DNA of 53,315 bases from a virus. The stretch spans positions 1 to 53,315 of IMG/VR virus record IMGVR_UViG_3300023278_000762; one strand, given 5' to 3'. This document shows, in pieces, positions 1-8,280 of this stretch. The notes beneath the pieces are model-generated. The model did not search any database. It was not told the origin of the DNA and saw only the letters and a program-made list of their open reading frames with translations. The position numbers and the translations under genes were made by a program. Position 1 is the stretch's first letter. Every line of letters starts with the position of its first letter.

Positions 1-1
1 A

Positions 2-3000
2 TTAAGTCTTGTTTCAGAATATGGCGACATTAGAATGATGACTGGTACAGGAGGTGCTGAAGTTGAAAAAATGCGTATCACATCCACAGGTAACGTCGGG
101 ATCGGGACGACTAGTCCTGCGACTAAGTTGCATATTCAAAATGGAAGTTCAGGGCAAGCATATACACTTCTTTCAGGCGCTTTAATAGATGTTAACGGAA
201 CTAGTAATTCTTATTCAGCGTTAAGAGTAGGTAGTAGTACTGGTAGCAACCACTTAGTAGTTACAAACGCAGGTAACGTAGGTATCGGGACGACTATTCC
301 TGGAGCTAAGTTAGAGGTAAATTCAGGTAACACTAACACTGTAGCTAAGTTTGAAAGTACCGACAGTACAGCCCGTATAGTGTTAAAAGATAACGCTGGT
401 GAAGTGCATTTAAATGCCATTGGTGATGATATGGTTTTTGCTACTAGTTCGTCTGTCTCGGAAAAAATGCGTATTACCTCCACGGGTAACGTCGGGATCG
501 GGACGACTAGTCCTAGTACTAAATTAGATATTGACGGGGTAACAACTAGCCTTGGTTTTAGAACAGACACAGCAAACACTGGTTATAGCTTAATATCAAG
601 AGACAGTGCAGGTAACGCACCTTTATACGTGCAATCAGCTAATGATAGCGCAAATCAATGGATAGCAAGGTTTAATTATGGGAGCGCTACAGCTAATGGT
701 GGTGATAACGTATTAACGGTTGCAAAAGATAATTCTTATTTCTTAAACACCAACGTCGGTATCGGAACGACTAGTCCTGATGCTTTGTTACACGTAAGAG
801 CTGCAACTAATGTTACAGGTACTATCGAGGTGCAAGGAGGAAAAGCTACGGTTACCTCTGTAGGTGAGGTAAACTCAGAATTAAATTTTGGGTCAAACGA
901 TTCATCCGCAACAGGAGGGATTGGCGGTAGCATAAAAAGCGTTACGGAAGCCACTAATGGAGCATACGTAGGTATGTCTTTTTACACTTGTAAACAAGGA
1001 AGATCTCCAGTTTTAGAAGAAGCAATGCGTATTTCAAACGCAGGCAACGTTGGTATCGGTACTACTAGTCCTAGTCAGAAGTTAGAAGTAAGCGGAAATA
1101 TTCAAGCAACAGGTACAAGGTTTATTAGTACTTCATTCGATGCTAATCACTACATGCGTATTGAATCAAACTCATCAGGAGGAATTTTAAAAGGAACAGA
1201 TGGTGGTGTAGTTACAACATTGGTGAGAACATATGGTGATTCATATTTTAATGGCGGCAACGTAGGTATCGGCACGACTAGTCCTTTAGAGCCCTTGTCT
1301 ATAAGTTCAGGTACTAATGAAAGTGTTTATGATGTTTTAGGACTTTATAATAATGTAACTGGAACAAGTGCTGTTGGTAAAGGAGCTGCTATAAGAATAG
1401 GATACCTTTCAGATGGTAGATATTCAACAAAAATAGCTACTATATACGAGGGTAGTAATCCATCCTTTTTACAACCTGCGTTAGCGTTTTTTACAATGAA
1501 CAACAGTTACCTTAAAGGTTCCGAAACAGAAAAAATGCGTATATCTTCAAACGGTAACGTCGGGATCGGAACGACTAGTCCACAATCACCATTACATATA
1601 TACAGGTCATTAAATGGAGGTATAGGCGGTGAGTTAAGATTAGATAATAATAATGGTGCTGTAGCAAATAAAACAAGAATATTATTTAGCGATGGAGGTG
1701 GCGCTAGTAACTCTTTTGATAGAGGAGCAATAGTTTGCGAAACAGAAGCTAGTCCTTATATGGGACAACTTCAATTTCAAACAGGTAACGGAACTATTTC
1801 TACTAAAATGACAATATCCGGTAACGGTAACGTAGGTATTGGAACGACTAGCCCTAGCGAGAAGTTAGAGATAAATGGAAAGATAAAAGTAACATCGTCT
1901 AACGATGCATCCCTTATTCTTCAAGAAACAGGTCAAGAAGAATATGAAATTAGAGCAGCTGGAAGCGGGTTATTTTTCAAAAATGACGGTTCAAATCAAT
2001 TCTATTTAGACCAAACGGGAGATATAGGAATGTATAAAGATGATGGAACTGTTGGTTTTAAATTTGAAAGCTCTAACGGCAACGTTGGTATCGGTACGAC
2101 TAGTCCTGGGGCTAAGTTAGAAGTATCGGAGGGGGACATAAGACTGTCAACGAACGCAACGTATTTAAGAGTAAGAGACACGGCTTCAGCTCAGCCTAGA
2201 GTTTTAGGCATGAACGCTTCTAACAACTTTTATATTGGACCTATCGACAGTTACGGTGGAGGGTCTATACTCTATGGAGTTTCATCGAACGTTGATTCTC
2301 AAGGTTTTTATACCAGCGGCAGCGAAAGGGTTAGAATTAACTCAAGTGGTAACGTCGGTATCGGGACTACTAGTCCTGGTTACACCCTAGATGTAAACGG
2401 TACCTTACACTCATCAAACATAACTTTAGCTGATGGTATATACCACGAAGGGGACACAAATACTTATATAAATTTCCTTACTGACACCATACAATTAGCT
2501 ACATCGGGTTCCGTCAGGGCTTATATAAATTCAGTAGGTAACGTCGGGATCGGGACGACTAGTCCTAATGCTACTTTAACTGTAAAGAAACTAGCAGCTT
2601 CTTTTGAAGTTACAACAACAAATGACGAAAGCAACTTGCTTTCATATGACAGAACTAATAGTCTGTATAAGTCAATTGTAATGAGAGGCTCTAATTTAAG
2701 TGTGAATCCAAACGACGCGGGAGAAAGGCTTAGTGTTACTACGTCTGGCTTAACGAGTACAAATATAGCTGGGTGGAAAGGTACTTTTACACATCAAAAC
2801 GCTGCAACAAATATACCTTGTATTGAAACATTTACATCAAATTCTTACCCTAATTGGGCTATTGGTTGGCAACATCAAAGAACATCTACTTCAACGTACG
2901 GTAATATAGCTAAATTTCTTAGTAACACAGGTTCTCAAATAGGTATTATAGGTTACAACGGTGCTAGTGGAGTTACATATGGAACAACTTCTGACTATAG

Positions 3001-3286
3001 ATTAAAAGAAAATATAGTTGCTATCGATAATGCAATAGAAAGAGTTAACAATTTAAAACCATGTAGGTTTAATTTTATTGAAGAAAAAGAATACACGCAA
3101 GATGGGTTTATTGCTCACGAACTGGCGGAGGTTGTACCAGAAGCCGTTACTGGAGAAAAAGATGGCGAGCAAATGCAATCAGTAGATAAATCTAAAGTAA
3201 TACCGTTACTTACTAAAGCCTTGCAAGACGCGATAAATAAAATACAAGAATTAGAAATAAGAATACAAACATTAGAAAACAATTAA
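2..3286 (+). CDS. Tail fibre with GNVGIGTTSP repeats and C-terminal S74-type chaperone (5' partial)
   Basis: Probably a receptor-binding tail fibre or spike. The reading frame is open to the left edge, and residues before the first in-window ATG (position 35) continue the repeat pattern, so the N-terminus that would attach to the virion is missing. At least 1083 residues are visible. The body is a chain of beta-rich segments of about 50-90 residues, each ending in GNVGIGTTSP, often preceded by EKMRI(T/S)S. The last 110 residues (SDYRLKENI, DGFIAHEL, then a terminal coiled coil) match the intramolecular chaperone of endosialidase-type fibres (Peptidase_S74). In that family this domain trimerises the fibre and then cleaves itself off. 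The gene is followed after 11 bases by a small gene. Fibre identity is firm; the receptor is unknown. Confidence 0.9.
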   Translation, partial: LSLVSEYGDIRMMTGTGGAEVEKMRITSTGNVGIGTTSPATKLHIQNGSSGQAYTLLSGALIDVNGTSNSYSALRVGSSTGSNHLVVTNAGNVGIGTTIPGAKLEVNSGNTNTVAKFESTDSTARIVLKDNAGEVHLNAIGDDMVFATSSSVSEKMRITSTGNVGIGTTSPSTKLDIDGVTTSLGFRTDTANTGYSLISRDSAGNAPLYVQSANDSANQWIARFNYGSATANGGDNVLTVAKDNSYFLNTNVGIGTTSPDALLHVRAATNVTGTIEVQGGKATVTSVGEVNSELNFGSNDSSATGGIGGSIKSVTEATNGAYVGMSFYTCKQGRSPVLEEAMRISNAGNVGIGTTSPSQKLEVSGNIQATGTRFISTSFDANHYMRIESNSSGGILKGTDGGVVTTLVRTYGDSYFNGGNVGIGTTSPLEPLSISSGTNESVYDVLGLYNNVTGTSAVGKGAAIRIGYLSDGRYSTKIATIYEGSNPSFLQPALAFFTMNNSYLKGSETEKMRISSNGNVGIGTTSPQSPLHIYRSLNGGIGGELRLDNNNGAVANKTRILFSDGGGASNSFDRGAIVCETEASPYMGQLQFQTGNGTISTKMTISGNGNVGIGTTSPSEKLEINGKIKVTSSNDASLILQETGQEEYEIRAAGSGLFFKNDGSNQFYLDQTGDIGMYKDDGTVGFKFESSNGNVGIGTTSPGAKLEVSEGDIRLSTNATYLRVRDTASAQPRVLGMNASNNFYIGPIDSYGGGSILYGVSSNVDSQGFYTSGSERVRINSSGNVGIGTTSPGYTLDVNGTLHSSNITLADGIYHEGDTNTYINFLTDTIQLATSGSVRAYINSVGNVGIGTTSPNATLTVKKLAASFEVTTTNDESNLLSYDRTNSLYKSIVMRGSNLSVNPNDAGERLSVTTSGLTSTNIAGWKGTFTHQNAATNIPCIETFTSNSYPNWAIGWQHQRTSTSTYGNIAKFLSNTGSQIGIIGYNGASGVTYGTTSDYRLKENIVAIDNAIERVNNLKPCRFNFIEEKEYTQDGFIAHELAEVVPEAVTGEKDGEQMQSVDKSKVIPLLTKALQDAINKIQELEIRIQTLENN
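89..2566 (+). repeat. Eleven dispersed 30-bp repeats inside the tail fibre gene
   Basis: Near-identical 30-bp units encode GNVGIGTTSP at 89-118, 272-301, 485-514, about 749-778, 1043-1072, 1256-1285, 1553-1582, 1826-1855, 2078-2107, 2348-2377 and 2537-2566. Identity is at DNA level as well as protein level: nearly all share the end GACGACTAGTCCT, with only a few synonymous changes. The sequence between the units is not repeated. This suggests recent amplification, gene conversion or recombination at the repeat, shuffling the unlike modules between units. Confidence 0.9.
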
Positions 3287-3297
3287 ACAATTAAACA

Positions 3298-3654
3298 ATG
3301 GCAATTACTTACAAATGGGACATTCCCACAATGAACGCTCACATTCAAGCGGATGGGCAAGACAACGTAATCTACACGGTACACTATAGGTATACTGGTA
3401 CAGAAGAATCAGGAGGAACTACTTACGCTGATACAGTAATAGGCACTCAAAGTTATACGTATACAGAGGGAGATCCTTTTACGCCGTACGCAGACACTGA
3501 AGAGTTTGAAGCTATTGTTATTGGATGGTTAGAAGGATCTTTAGACGTAGATCAAATGCAAGCAAGTATTGCTGCGAGCATACAGTCTCAAATTACACCA
3601 GTAAATGAAGACTTGTTTTTTACATGGCAAAACCAAACACCATCAGCTGAGTAG
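3298..3654 (+). CDS. Small acidic phage protein after the tail fibre, function unknown
   Basis: 118 residues, ATG start 11 bases after the fibre stop. The protein starts MAITYKWDIP and has several short beta-prone stretches rich in Tyr, Thr and Gly (VIYTVHYRYTG, TQSYTYTEG). These are followed by an acidic segment and a short helix (FEAIVIGWLEGSLDVDQMQASIAASI) ending near a Pro/Asn-rich tail. No catalytic motif is visible. Small proteins of this style often accompany fibre genes in marine phages and could be a virion accessory or fibre assembly protein, but that is inference from position only. A gap of 70 bases without a gene separates it from the chaperonin genes. Confidence 0.7.
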   Translation: MAITYKWDIPTMNAHIQADGQDNVIYTVHYRYTGTEESGGTTYADTVIGTQSYTYTEGDPFTPYADTEEFEAIVIGWLEGSLDVDQMQASIAASIQSQITPVNEDLFFTWQNQTPSAE

Positions 3655-3724
3655 GTAATTAATTAAATATTTTGTGCGTAATTATATATCTATACAAATT
3701 AAATAAAATTAAATTATTAGCAAA

Positions 3725-5293
3725 ATGGAATTTAACTTACCAAGTCAAATAGTAAAAAATCTAGACTTCGGAGACGAAGCTAGAAACAAGATATTGTCAG
3801 GTGTCTATAAATTATCCGACGCAGTGAAGTCCACATTAGGAGCTTCTGGAAAATGCGTTATATATGAAGACGCAATGGGCAGACCGGTGATAACAAAAGA
3901 CGGAGTAACCGTTGCAGAAAGCGTAGTCTTAATAGACCCGGTTGAGAATATAGGTGCTACTTTAATAAAAGAATCAGCTAATAACACAGTGCGTGAAGCA
4001 GGAGACGGTACTACTACAGCTACCGTCCTTGCCACCGCTATACTTTCTGGTTTAAGTAATCATAAAGGCAAAGAAAAAATTAGAGATGTTAAAGAAGGTG
4101 TTAACAACGCAGCCAAAGAAGTTGCTGAATACTTAGAGAAATCAAGTACACCTGTAGAAGGAGAAATGTTAAAGCAAGTTGCATACATTAGTTGCAACAA
4201 CGATTCGATTCTTGGAGACAAAATTGGTGAAGCTTTTCAAAAAGTTGGTAAAAACGGAGTGGTCTTAATGGAGGATTCCGAAACAAGTGAAACTTATGTA
4301 GACTTTGTTGAGGGAACGCAATTTCCATCAGGTATAAAATCACAGCATTTACTAACAGACAAAGACAAAGGCACAGCGGTTTTAGATAACCCATACGTTT
4401 TAATTGTTGGATCCTCAATACCTAACATCAGAAGAATACAAAGTATATTGGAGCATGTAGTAAAGACGAAAAGATCATTACTAATCATTGCAGACATGGA
4501 CCAACAGCCGTACGCTACATTATTAGCTAATAAGGTTAAAGGTAACATTAAAGTAAATATTGTTGATTTACCCGGGTTTGGACCAACAAAGAGCGATACA
4601 ATAGAAGACTTAGCTATATTAACTGGCGCTACGGTCATTAACGAGGAGTTAGGGGACGATTTAGATCTAATAGACCCTAATGTACTAGGGGCAGTTATAA
4701 AGTCCGTTACAGACAGTAAAAACACAACCTTGCAAATTGGAGAAGTTAATAAAGATTTAACTAAAAGAATTGCTGAAGTAGAAAAAAAGATTGACAAAGA
4801 ATCAAACGCTTACATAAAGAAAAGAATCGAGCAAAGATTATCAATGCTAACTGGTAAAGTTGGTGTTGTTTATGTAGGAGCTAATTCAGCTGTCGAATTA
4901 AAAGAAAAAAAAGATAGAGTAGAAGACGCTATCCACGCTACAAAAGCAGCTTTGCAAGAAGGTATTGTAGCAGGAGGTGGTATTGCTTTGTTAAATGCTT
5001 CTCAAAGCATTAAAGCTAAGAATGAAGGTTATAACATTTTACTAGAGGCTATTAAAGCACCTTATAAAACTATCTTAGAAAACGCGGGTTATTCGAATAA
5101 ACAAGAACCTCAAGGTGGAATCGGATTCGGGTACGATGTTACCTGTGGATGCGAAAGACAAATGGTTAGCAGCGGTATTATAGATCCAGTACTAGTAACA
5201 AAGTCAGCGCTTAAAAACGCGGTGAGTGTTGCTACTACTATAATTTCAGCTGATTGTATAATTTCAAATGTAAGATCTCTTGAGGGCAATTAA
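3725..5293 (+). CDS. groL: Phage GroEL-type chaperonin
   Basis: Group I chaperonin, 522 residues against about 545 for bacterial GroEL. The equatorial ATPase signatures are present: TKDGVTVAE (residues 57-65), GDGTTTAT (93-100, with the catalytic Asp at 94) and the C-terminal RVEDAIHATKAALQEGIVAGGG region. The apical domain aligns throughout (SLLIIADMDQQPYATL, LPGFGPTKSD, LAILTGATVI). The canonical substrate/GroES-binding strand RGYLSPYF is replaced by PSGIKSQHLL, so its client or co-chaperonin surface looks remodelled. The flexible GGM tail is absent; the protein ends NVRSLEGN. It overlaps the next gene, a GroES, forming a complete phage chaperonin operon. The likely role is folding capsid or other phage proteins; the client is inference. 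Confidence 0.96.
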   Translation: MEFNLPSQIVKNLDFGDEARNKILSGVYKLSDAVKSTLGASGKCVIYEDAMGRPVITKDGVTVAESVVLIDPVENIGATLIKESANNTVREAGDGTTTATVLATAILSGLSNHKGKEKIRDVKEGVNNAAKEVAEYLEKSSTPVEGEMLKQVAYISCNNDSILGDKIGEAFQKVGKNGVVLMEDSETSETYVDFVEGTQFPSGIKSQHLLTDKDKGTAVLDNPYVLIVGSSIPNIRRIQSILEHVVKTKRSLLIIADMDQQPYATLLANKVKGNIKVNIVDLPGFGPTKSDTIEDLAILTGATVINEELGDDLDLIDPNVLGAVIKSVTDSKNTTLQIGEVNKDLTKRIAEVEKKIDKESNAYIKKRIEQRLSMLTGKVGVVYVGANSAVELKEKKDRVEDAIHATKAALQEGIVAGGGIALLNASQSIKAKNEGYNILLEAIKAPYKTILENAGYSNKQEPQGGIGFGYDVTCGCERQMVSSGIIDPVLVTKSALKNAVSVATTIISADCIISNVRSLEGN

Positions 5294-5540
5294 CTATTAT
5301 ATAGTAATCGACAAAATTAAGGAAGCACCTAAGAAGGTTGCTGGCTTAGAATTAACAGAAACACAAAACACGGATATTAGGTATTTAAAAGCTAATGTTA
5401 TAAGTGTAGGAGATAAAGTTAAAGAACTTGTAAAAGAAGGGGATATTGTTAGATACGACAAGCATGCTGGTCACGGAATTGAATGGGATGATCATATGTA
5501 CTATGTTATAACAATCAACGATATAGTACTAGTAGAGTGA
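5280..5540 (+). CDS. groS: Phage GroES-type co-chaperonin (TTG start)
   Basis: 86 residues, the length of a single GroES domain. It begins AINYYIVIDKIKEAP, aligning with the bacterial start of the form RPLHDRVIVK. It continues through a mobile-loop-like region (LELTETQNTDIRYLKANV), the core strand ANVISVGDKVKELVKEGDIVRYD, and ends with the typical YYVITINDIVLVE. The start is a TTG inside the last codons of groL (14-base overlap). No ATG in this frame would preserve the first beta-strand, which supports the rare start and translational coupling. It should cap the phage GroEL, whose apical binding strand is also altered, or replace host GroES. The mobile loop lacks the usual GGI(V/M)L sequence. 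Confidence 0.85.
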   Translation: MRAINYYIVIDKIKEAPKKVAGLELTETQNTDIRYLKANVISVGDKVKELVKEGDIVRYDKHAGHGIEWDDHMYYVITINDIVLVE

Positions 5541-5977
5541 GGATAGATGCACAGGATCTGCGCGATATAAAATTATTTAAGTATTACAGGCTTACTAGAA
5601 GGTGGGCTTGTAAGACTTATAATTTAAGGGACGCTGATTTAGAGTTGTTAATTTATTTGGATTGTAAAAATCATTTTACACGTAATGATTTCCTTAACGG
5701 TGTATATACATATACCTGGGATAAAGCTAGATGGGAAAGATTAAGAAAAGGTGGGTGGATCGATATATTTAGCAAAAGAAACGGAACTACAAGAAAATAT
5801 AATACATATAAAACATCTTTTAAGTGTAAGCAGTTAATAACTAGAATTTATAGAATTCTTTTAGCTGAAGAGGATTTACCTACATCGGAAAGAAGTGTAT
5901 TTTATAAAAACAAAACATACACAGATAAGGTCTTTAATAAAGCTATTGATGACATGATAAAAGACAAAACCAGATAA
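5537..5977 (+). CDS. Basic protein with possible winged-helix fold, function unknown
   Basis: 146 residues, very rich in Lys, Arg, Tyr and Trp. The start is GTG overlapping the groES stop by four bases (GTGA), so translation is probably coupled. Residues about 20-80 (RRWACKTYNLRDADLELLIYLDCKNHFTRNDF, then WERLRKGGWIDIFSKRNGTTRKY) have the spacing of a winged-helix DNA-binding domain: two helices, a recognition-like helix and a hairpin wing. A MarR-like regulator or a DNA-binding virion protein are both possible. No database comparison was possible. Confidence 0.7.
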   Translation: MRIDAQDLRDIKLFKYYRLTRRWACKTYNLRDADLELLIYLDCKNHFTRNDFLNGVYTYTWDKARWERLRKGGWIDIFSKRNGTTRKYNTYKTSFKCKQLITRIYRILLAEEDLPTSERSVFYKNKTYTDKVFNKAIDDMIKDKTR

Positions 5978-5987
5978 AACAAAAATT

Positions 5988-6383
5988 ATGGCATTCAAAA
6001 TGGCACCTAAGTCTTCTACGCTAATAGCTACGGGAAAATTTACATCACAACTTAAGCAAGTTGCTACCACTAGAAAGATCACTCCAGAAATGGCAAAGGT
6101 AGCTAACAAAGAAAGAAATAAAGGAAAAACAAAAGAAGTAAAATCAGTGGCTAAGCAAGCTAAGGTTAATAGAGAAGATGGCGTGCAGGTAAAAGAAGTA
6201 CCAGCCGTTGTAGGGGAAGAGGTTAAAAAAGCAGGTAAGTTTGTTGGGAAAGAAGCAAAAAAAGTAGGTAAGTTTTTTAAAAAATTGGCTAAAAAAGTTG
6301 GTAACACTACTTTAACAAAAACCAAAAAACAAAAAATTAAAAAGAAAGAAGAACAGCTTAAAAAATTAAAATCTAAAAAATAG
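5988..6383 (+). CDS. Small highly basic Lys-rich protein
   Basis: 131 residues, roughly a quarter Lys, with hardly any aromatic residues. Residues about 75-105 form a regular amphipathic Lys/Val/Gly helix (VGKEAKKVGKFFKKLAKKVG) that resembles membrane-active cationic peptides. The tail is almost purely Lys-rich. The start MAFKM is preceded by AAAAATT, the standard start context here. It is followed without a gap by the next gene, which also begins MAFK. A nucleic-acid-condensing virion protein or a membrane-active factor is possible; no function can be assigned from sequence alone. Confidence 0.7.
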   Translation: MAFKMAPKSSTLIATGKFTSQLKQVATTRKITPEMAKVANKERNKGKTKEVKSVAKQAKVNREDGVQVKEVPAVVGEEVKKAGKFVGKEAKKVGKFFKKLAKKVGNTTLTKTKKQKIKKKEEQLKKLKSKK

Positions 6384-6734
6384 ATGGCATTTAAGTTGAA
6401 AAGTAATGCAGAAGTATTCGGTATCCATGAACGGTTATCAGAGTTTGGAAAACCTGTTATTATCAAAGATGACCTAGAAAAAGGTGTTGAAGCCGAAGCT
6501 AACAGAGATGGTACTATATTTGTAGGTTCAGATGTTCCTGATAAAAAGCTTGATGAAGCTGTGCGACATGAAAAAGTTCATTTAGATCAGATAGCTACAG
6601 GTAGATTACAATATAGTGAAGATTCTGTAACTTGGAAAAAAGATACAAAATCACCAGCCAGAAAATACAGTAGAGCTTCAATGAACGAGGGGGATCATGA
6701 CTTTGAATGGGAAGCTGAAGCATATAAAAAATAA
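6384..6734 (+). CDS. Minimal HExxH metallopeptidase-like protein
   Basis: 116 residues. RHEKVHLDQ (His62, Glu63, His66) is a zinc metallopeptidase HExxH motif. A helix near the C-terminus, DFEWEAEAY (Glu108, Glu110, Glu112), offers a gluzincin-type third ligand. Upstream of the motif, EANRDGTIFVGSDV would form the usual edge strands. Between motif and ligand lies KSPARKYSR, one of the SPAK-type basic motifs repeated in several proteins of this phage. The gene starts immediately after the previous stop (TAGATGG). Candidate roles are scaffold or prohead processing, or a virion-borne protease; these are inference. A catalytically dead structural relic is also possible. Confidence 0.7.
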   Translation: MAFKLKSNAEVFGIHERLSEFGKPVIIKDDLEKGVEAEANRDGTIFVGSDVPDKKLDEAVRHEKVHLDQIATGRLQYSEDSVTWKKDTKSPARKYSRASMNEGDHDFEWEAEAYKK

Positions 6735-6739
6735 AAGTT

Positions 6740-7105
6740 ATGGGATTTAATTTTAGAGGAGGTAAAAAAGCTAATTTTAGCACAAAAAATCAACACGGTT
6801 TTCAAGAGAAATCTGCGCCAGGACCAAGAAGAGGTGTCGGGGGAGATCAATCTTACAATGCTGCTGCAGAAAAAAGGTTTTCAAAGCCATTATCAATTAA
6901 AGTTTCCACAAATCCTGTAACTCAGAGAGCTAAGCCTTCTCCTTTAAAAATAAACAACGCTTTAGTACAAGGAGCTGCTCTTACTGGAAAAAAGTTTAAT
7001 GACATAAGCGATGCAATTGGGGATGCTTTTAAGCCGCTTGTAGAGCCAAAAGTTGTAGACTTACGAGCAACTAAAGAAACAGAAACCAAAGATGGCTCTA
7101 AGTAA
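6740..7105 (+). CDS. Small basic SP-motif protein, function unknown
   Basis: 121 residues, Lys/Gly/Ser-rich and probably disordered over the first 70 residues. It contains KPSPLKINN, a variant of the SPAK motif found in other small proteins of this phage, followed by a helix (ALVQGAALTGKKFNDISDAIGDAFKPLV). ATG preceded by AAAAGTT, five bases after the previous gene. No enzymatic motif is visible. It could be a minor virion or DNA-associated protein. Confidence 0.65.
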   Translation: MGFNFRGGKKANFSTKNQHGFQEKSAPGPRRGVGGDQSYNAAAEKRFSKPLSIKVSTNPVTQRAKPSPLKINNALVQGAALTGKKFNDISDAIGDAFKPLVEPKVVDLRATKETETKDGSK

Positions 7106-7166
7106 AATGAAAAGTAATGGTTTCTTTAAAGGAAAAAACCCTTTGAAAAAAGTATATTTTAAATAA
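7092..7166 (+). CDS. Possible 24-residue basic peptide
   Basis: A tiny frame starting MALSKMKSNG and ending KNPLKKVYFK. It overlaps the end of the previous gene by 14 bases and fills most of the gap before 7208. The NPLKK sequence echoes the SPAKK/SPLK motif of neighbouring proteins, the only reason to take it seriously. A shorter start at 7107 is possible. It may not be translated. Confidence 0.35.
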   Translation: MALSKMKSNGFFKGKNPLKKVYFK

Positions 7167-7207
7167 ATAGTAAATAGTAATAATTAATTATCAAATCAAG
7201 TAAAATT

Positions 7208-7480
7208 ATGAGTACAGTAAAAACGTTAGATGTAGAAGCTAAAGAGGTAAAAGCAATTAGTAAAGAAGAATTAAAAGTAATTCAAGAAGCTGTTCAAAAA
7301 CAGAATCAAATACAGATGCAAATCGGAGGGATTGAAGGGCAAAAAGCTTTACTGCTTGATGCTTTAAAAGAAGCTTCTAGTGAATTAAGTAAATGCCAGA
7401 AAGATTTAGAAGAAAAGTATGGCAACATTACTATTAACTTAGCAACCGGAGAAATTACAGATGTCCCAGAAGCTAATTAG
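7208..7480 (+). CDS. Short coiled-coil protein
   Basis: 90 residues, almost entirely helical: residues 15-70 show heptad-like Leu/Ile/Ala spacing with many Gln, Glu and Lys (IQEAVQKQNQIQMQIGGIEGQKALLLDALKEASSELSKCQKDLEEKYG). A short beta hairpin follows (NITINLATGEIT). The pattern is known from small phage proteins of uncertain function and suggests an oligomeric accessory protein. It overlaps the next gene by 20 bases in another frame. Confidence 0.7.
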   Translation: MSTVKTLDVEAKEVKAISKEELKVIQEAVQKQNQIQMQIGGIEGQKALLLDALKEASSELSKCQKDLEEKYGNITINLATGEITDVPEAN

Positions 7481-7685
7481 AAAGATAAGTATTGGTAAAG
7501 ACTATAAGAATGACGCTATGCACTACGCTGTTGGACAGGAAGTGTATGGCGGTCATACTATAGCTCATATCATTGAGGAAGAAGATAAGTTTTCCGTGTA
7601 CATTACAAAAGGCGATATGGTTATGCCTTGGAAAGACTTTAACAAAAACATGTCCATCTCCGTAGAATACAACTTATCCTGGTAA
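7461..7685 (+). CDS. Small protein of unknown function
   Basis: 74 residues. The ATG lies within the end of the previous gene (20-base overlap), a tight packing repeated across this stretch. Beta-rich: YAVGQEVYGGHTIAHIIEEEDKFSVYITKGDMVMPW reads like a small barrel, with a Gly-Gly-His turn. No known motif is recognised. The next gene follows after one base. Confidence 0.65.
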   Translation: MSQKLIRKISIGKDYKNDAMHYAVGQEVYGGHTIAHIIEEEDKFSVYITKGDMVMPWKDFNKNMSISVEYNLSW

Positions 7686-7686
7686 T

Positions 7687-8280
7687 ATGCAAAGTGTTTT
7701 TAATTATCTCGTAGAGCCTAAAGGCGATAGAGTAACAGGAAAAACAGAGATTGAAGGAAATGAATTATTGCTAAACACAGATTTACAAAATCACGAATAC
7801 GTAAATAGAGTAGGAGTTATTGTAGGTTTGCCAAGAGCTAATAAATACAAAGAACTAAAAGAAGGAGACGAGGTTATTATTCACCATAATGTATTTAGAA
7901 GATTTAGAGATATTAGAGGTAAAGAAAAAAACAGTAAAAACTTCTTAAGTGAAAATACATATATAGTCCAACCAGATCAGATATATGCTTACAAAAGGAA
8001 TGGGGAATGGAAAGCTTTAGAAGGCTTTTGTTTCGTTATGCCTATAAAAGAAACAAAAATGTTTTCAATAGATTTTGAAAAACCATTAAAAGGTTTGGTT
8101 AAATATGGAAACGAAAATATAGCAATCGATTCTTTAATTGGATTTAAACCAAATTCAGAGTATGAGTTTGTTATAGAAGGACAGAGGTTATACCGAGTAT
8201 CCGAAAATTCAATTACAATCAACTATGGACATAAAGAAAACGAAGAAGAGTATAATCCAGGCTGGGCACAAAGCAGTTGA
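7687..8280 (+). CDS. Candidate tandem GroES-like co-chaperonin
   Basis: 197 residues that can be read as two GroES-like domains. First half (about 1-110): FNYLVEP.GDRV, ELLLNTDL, then NRVGVIVGLPRA and LKEGDEVIIHHNV, matching the GroES order of N-terminal strand, mobile-loop position, G.V.AVG and (V/L)K.GD.V.F. Second half: CFVMPI at the strand position, GLVKYGNEN in the place of the G.V.AVGNG turn, and a C-terminal LYRVSENSITINY like the GroES end (VLI..SDILAVI). The insertion RFRDIRGKEKNSKN interrupts the first domain. Phage co-chaperonins diverge strongly (T4 gp31), so this could partner the phage GroEL or host GroEL for capsid folding. The assignment is by pattern, not by search. Confidence 0.55.
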   Translation: MQSVFNYLVEPKGDRVTGKTEIEGNELLLNTDLQNHEYVNRVGVIVGLPRANKYKELKEGDEVIIHHNVFRRFRDIRGKEKNSKNFLSENTYIVQPDQIYAYKRNGEWKALEGFCFVMPIKETKMFSIDFEKPLKGLVKYGNENIAIDSLIGFKPNSEYEFVIEGQRLYRVSENSITINYGHKENEEEYNPGWAQSS

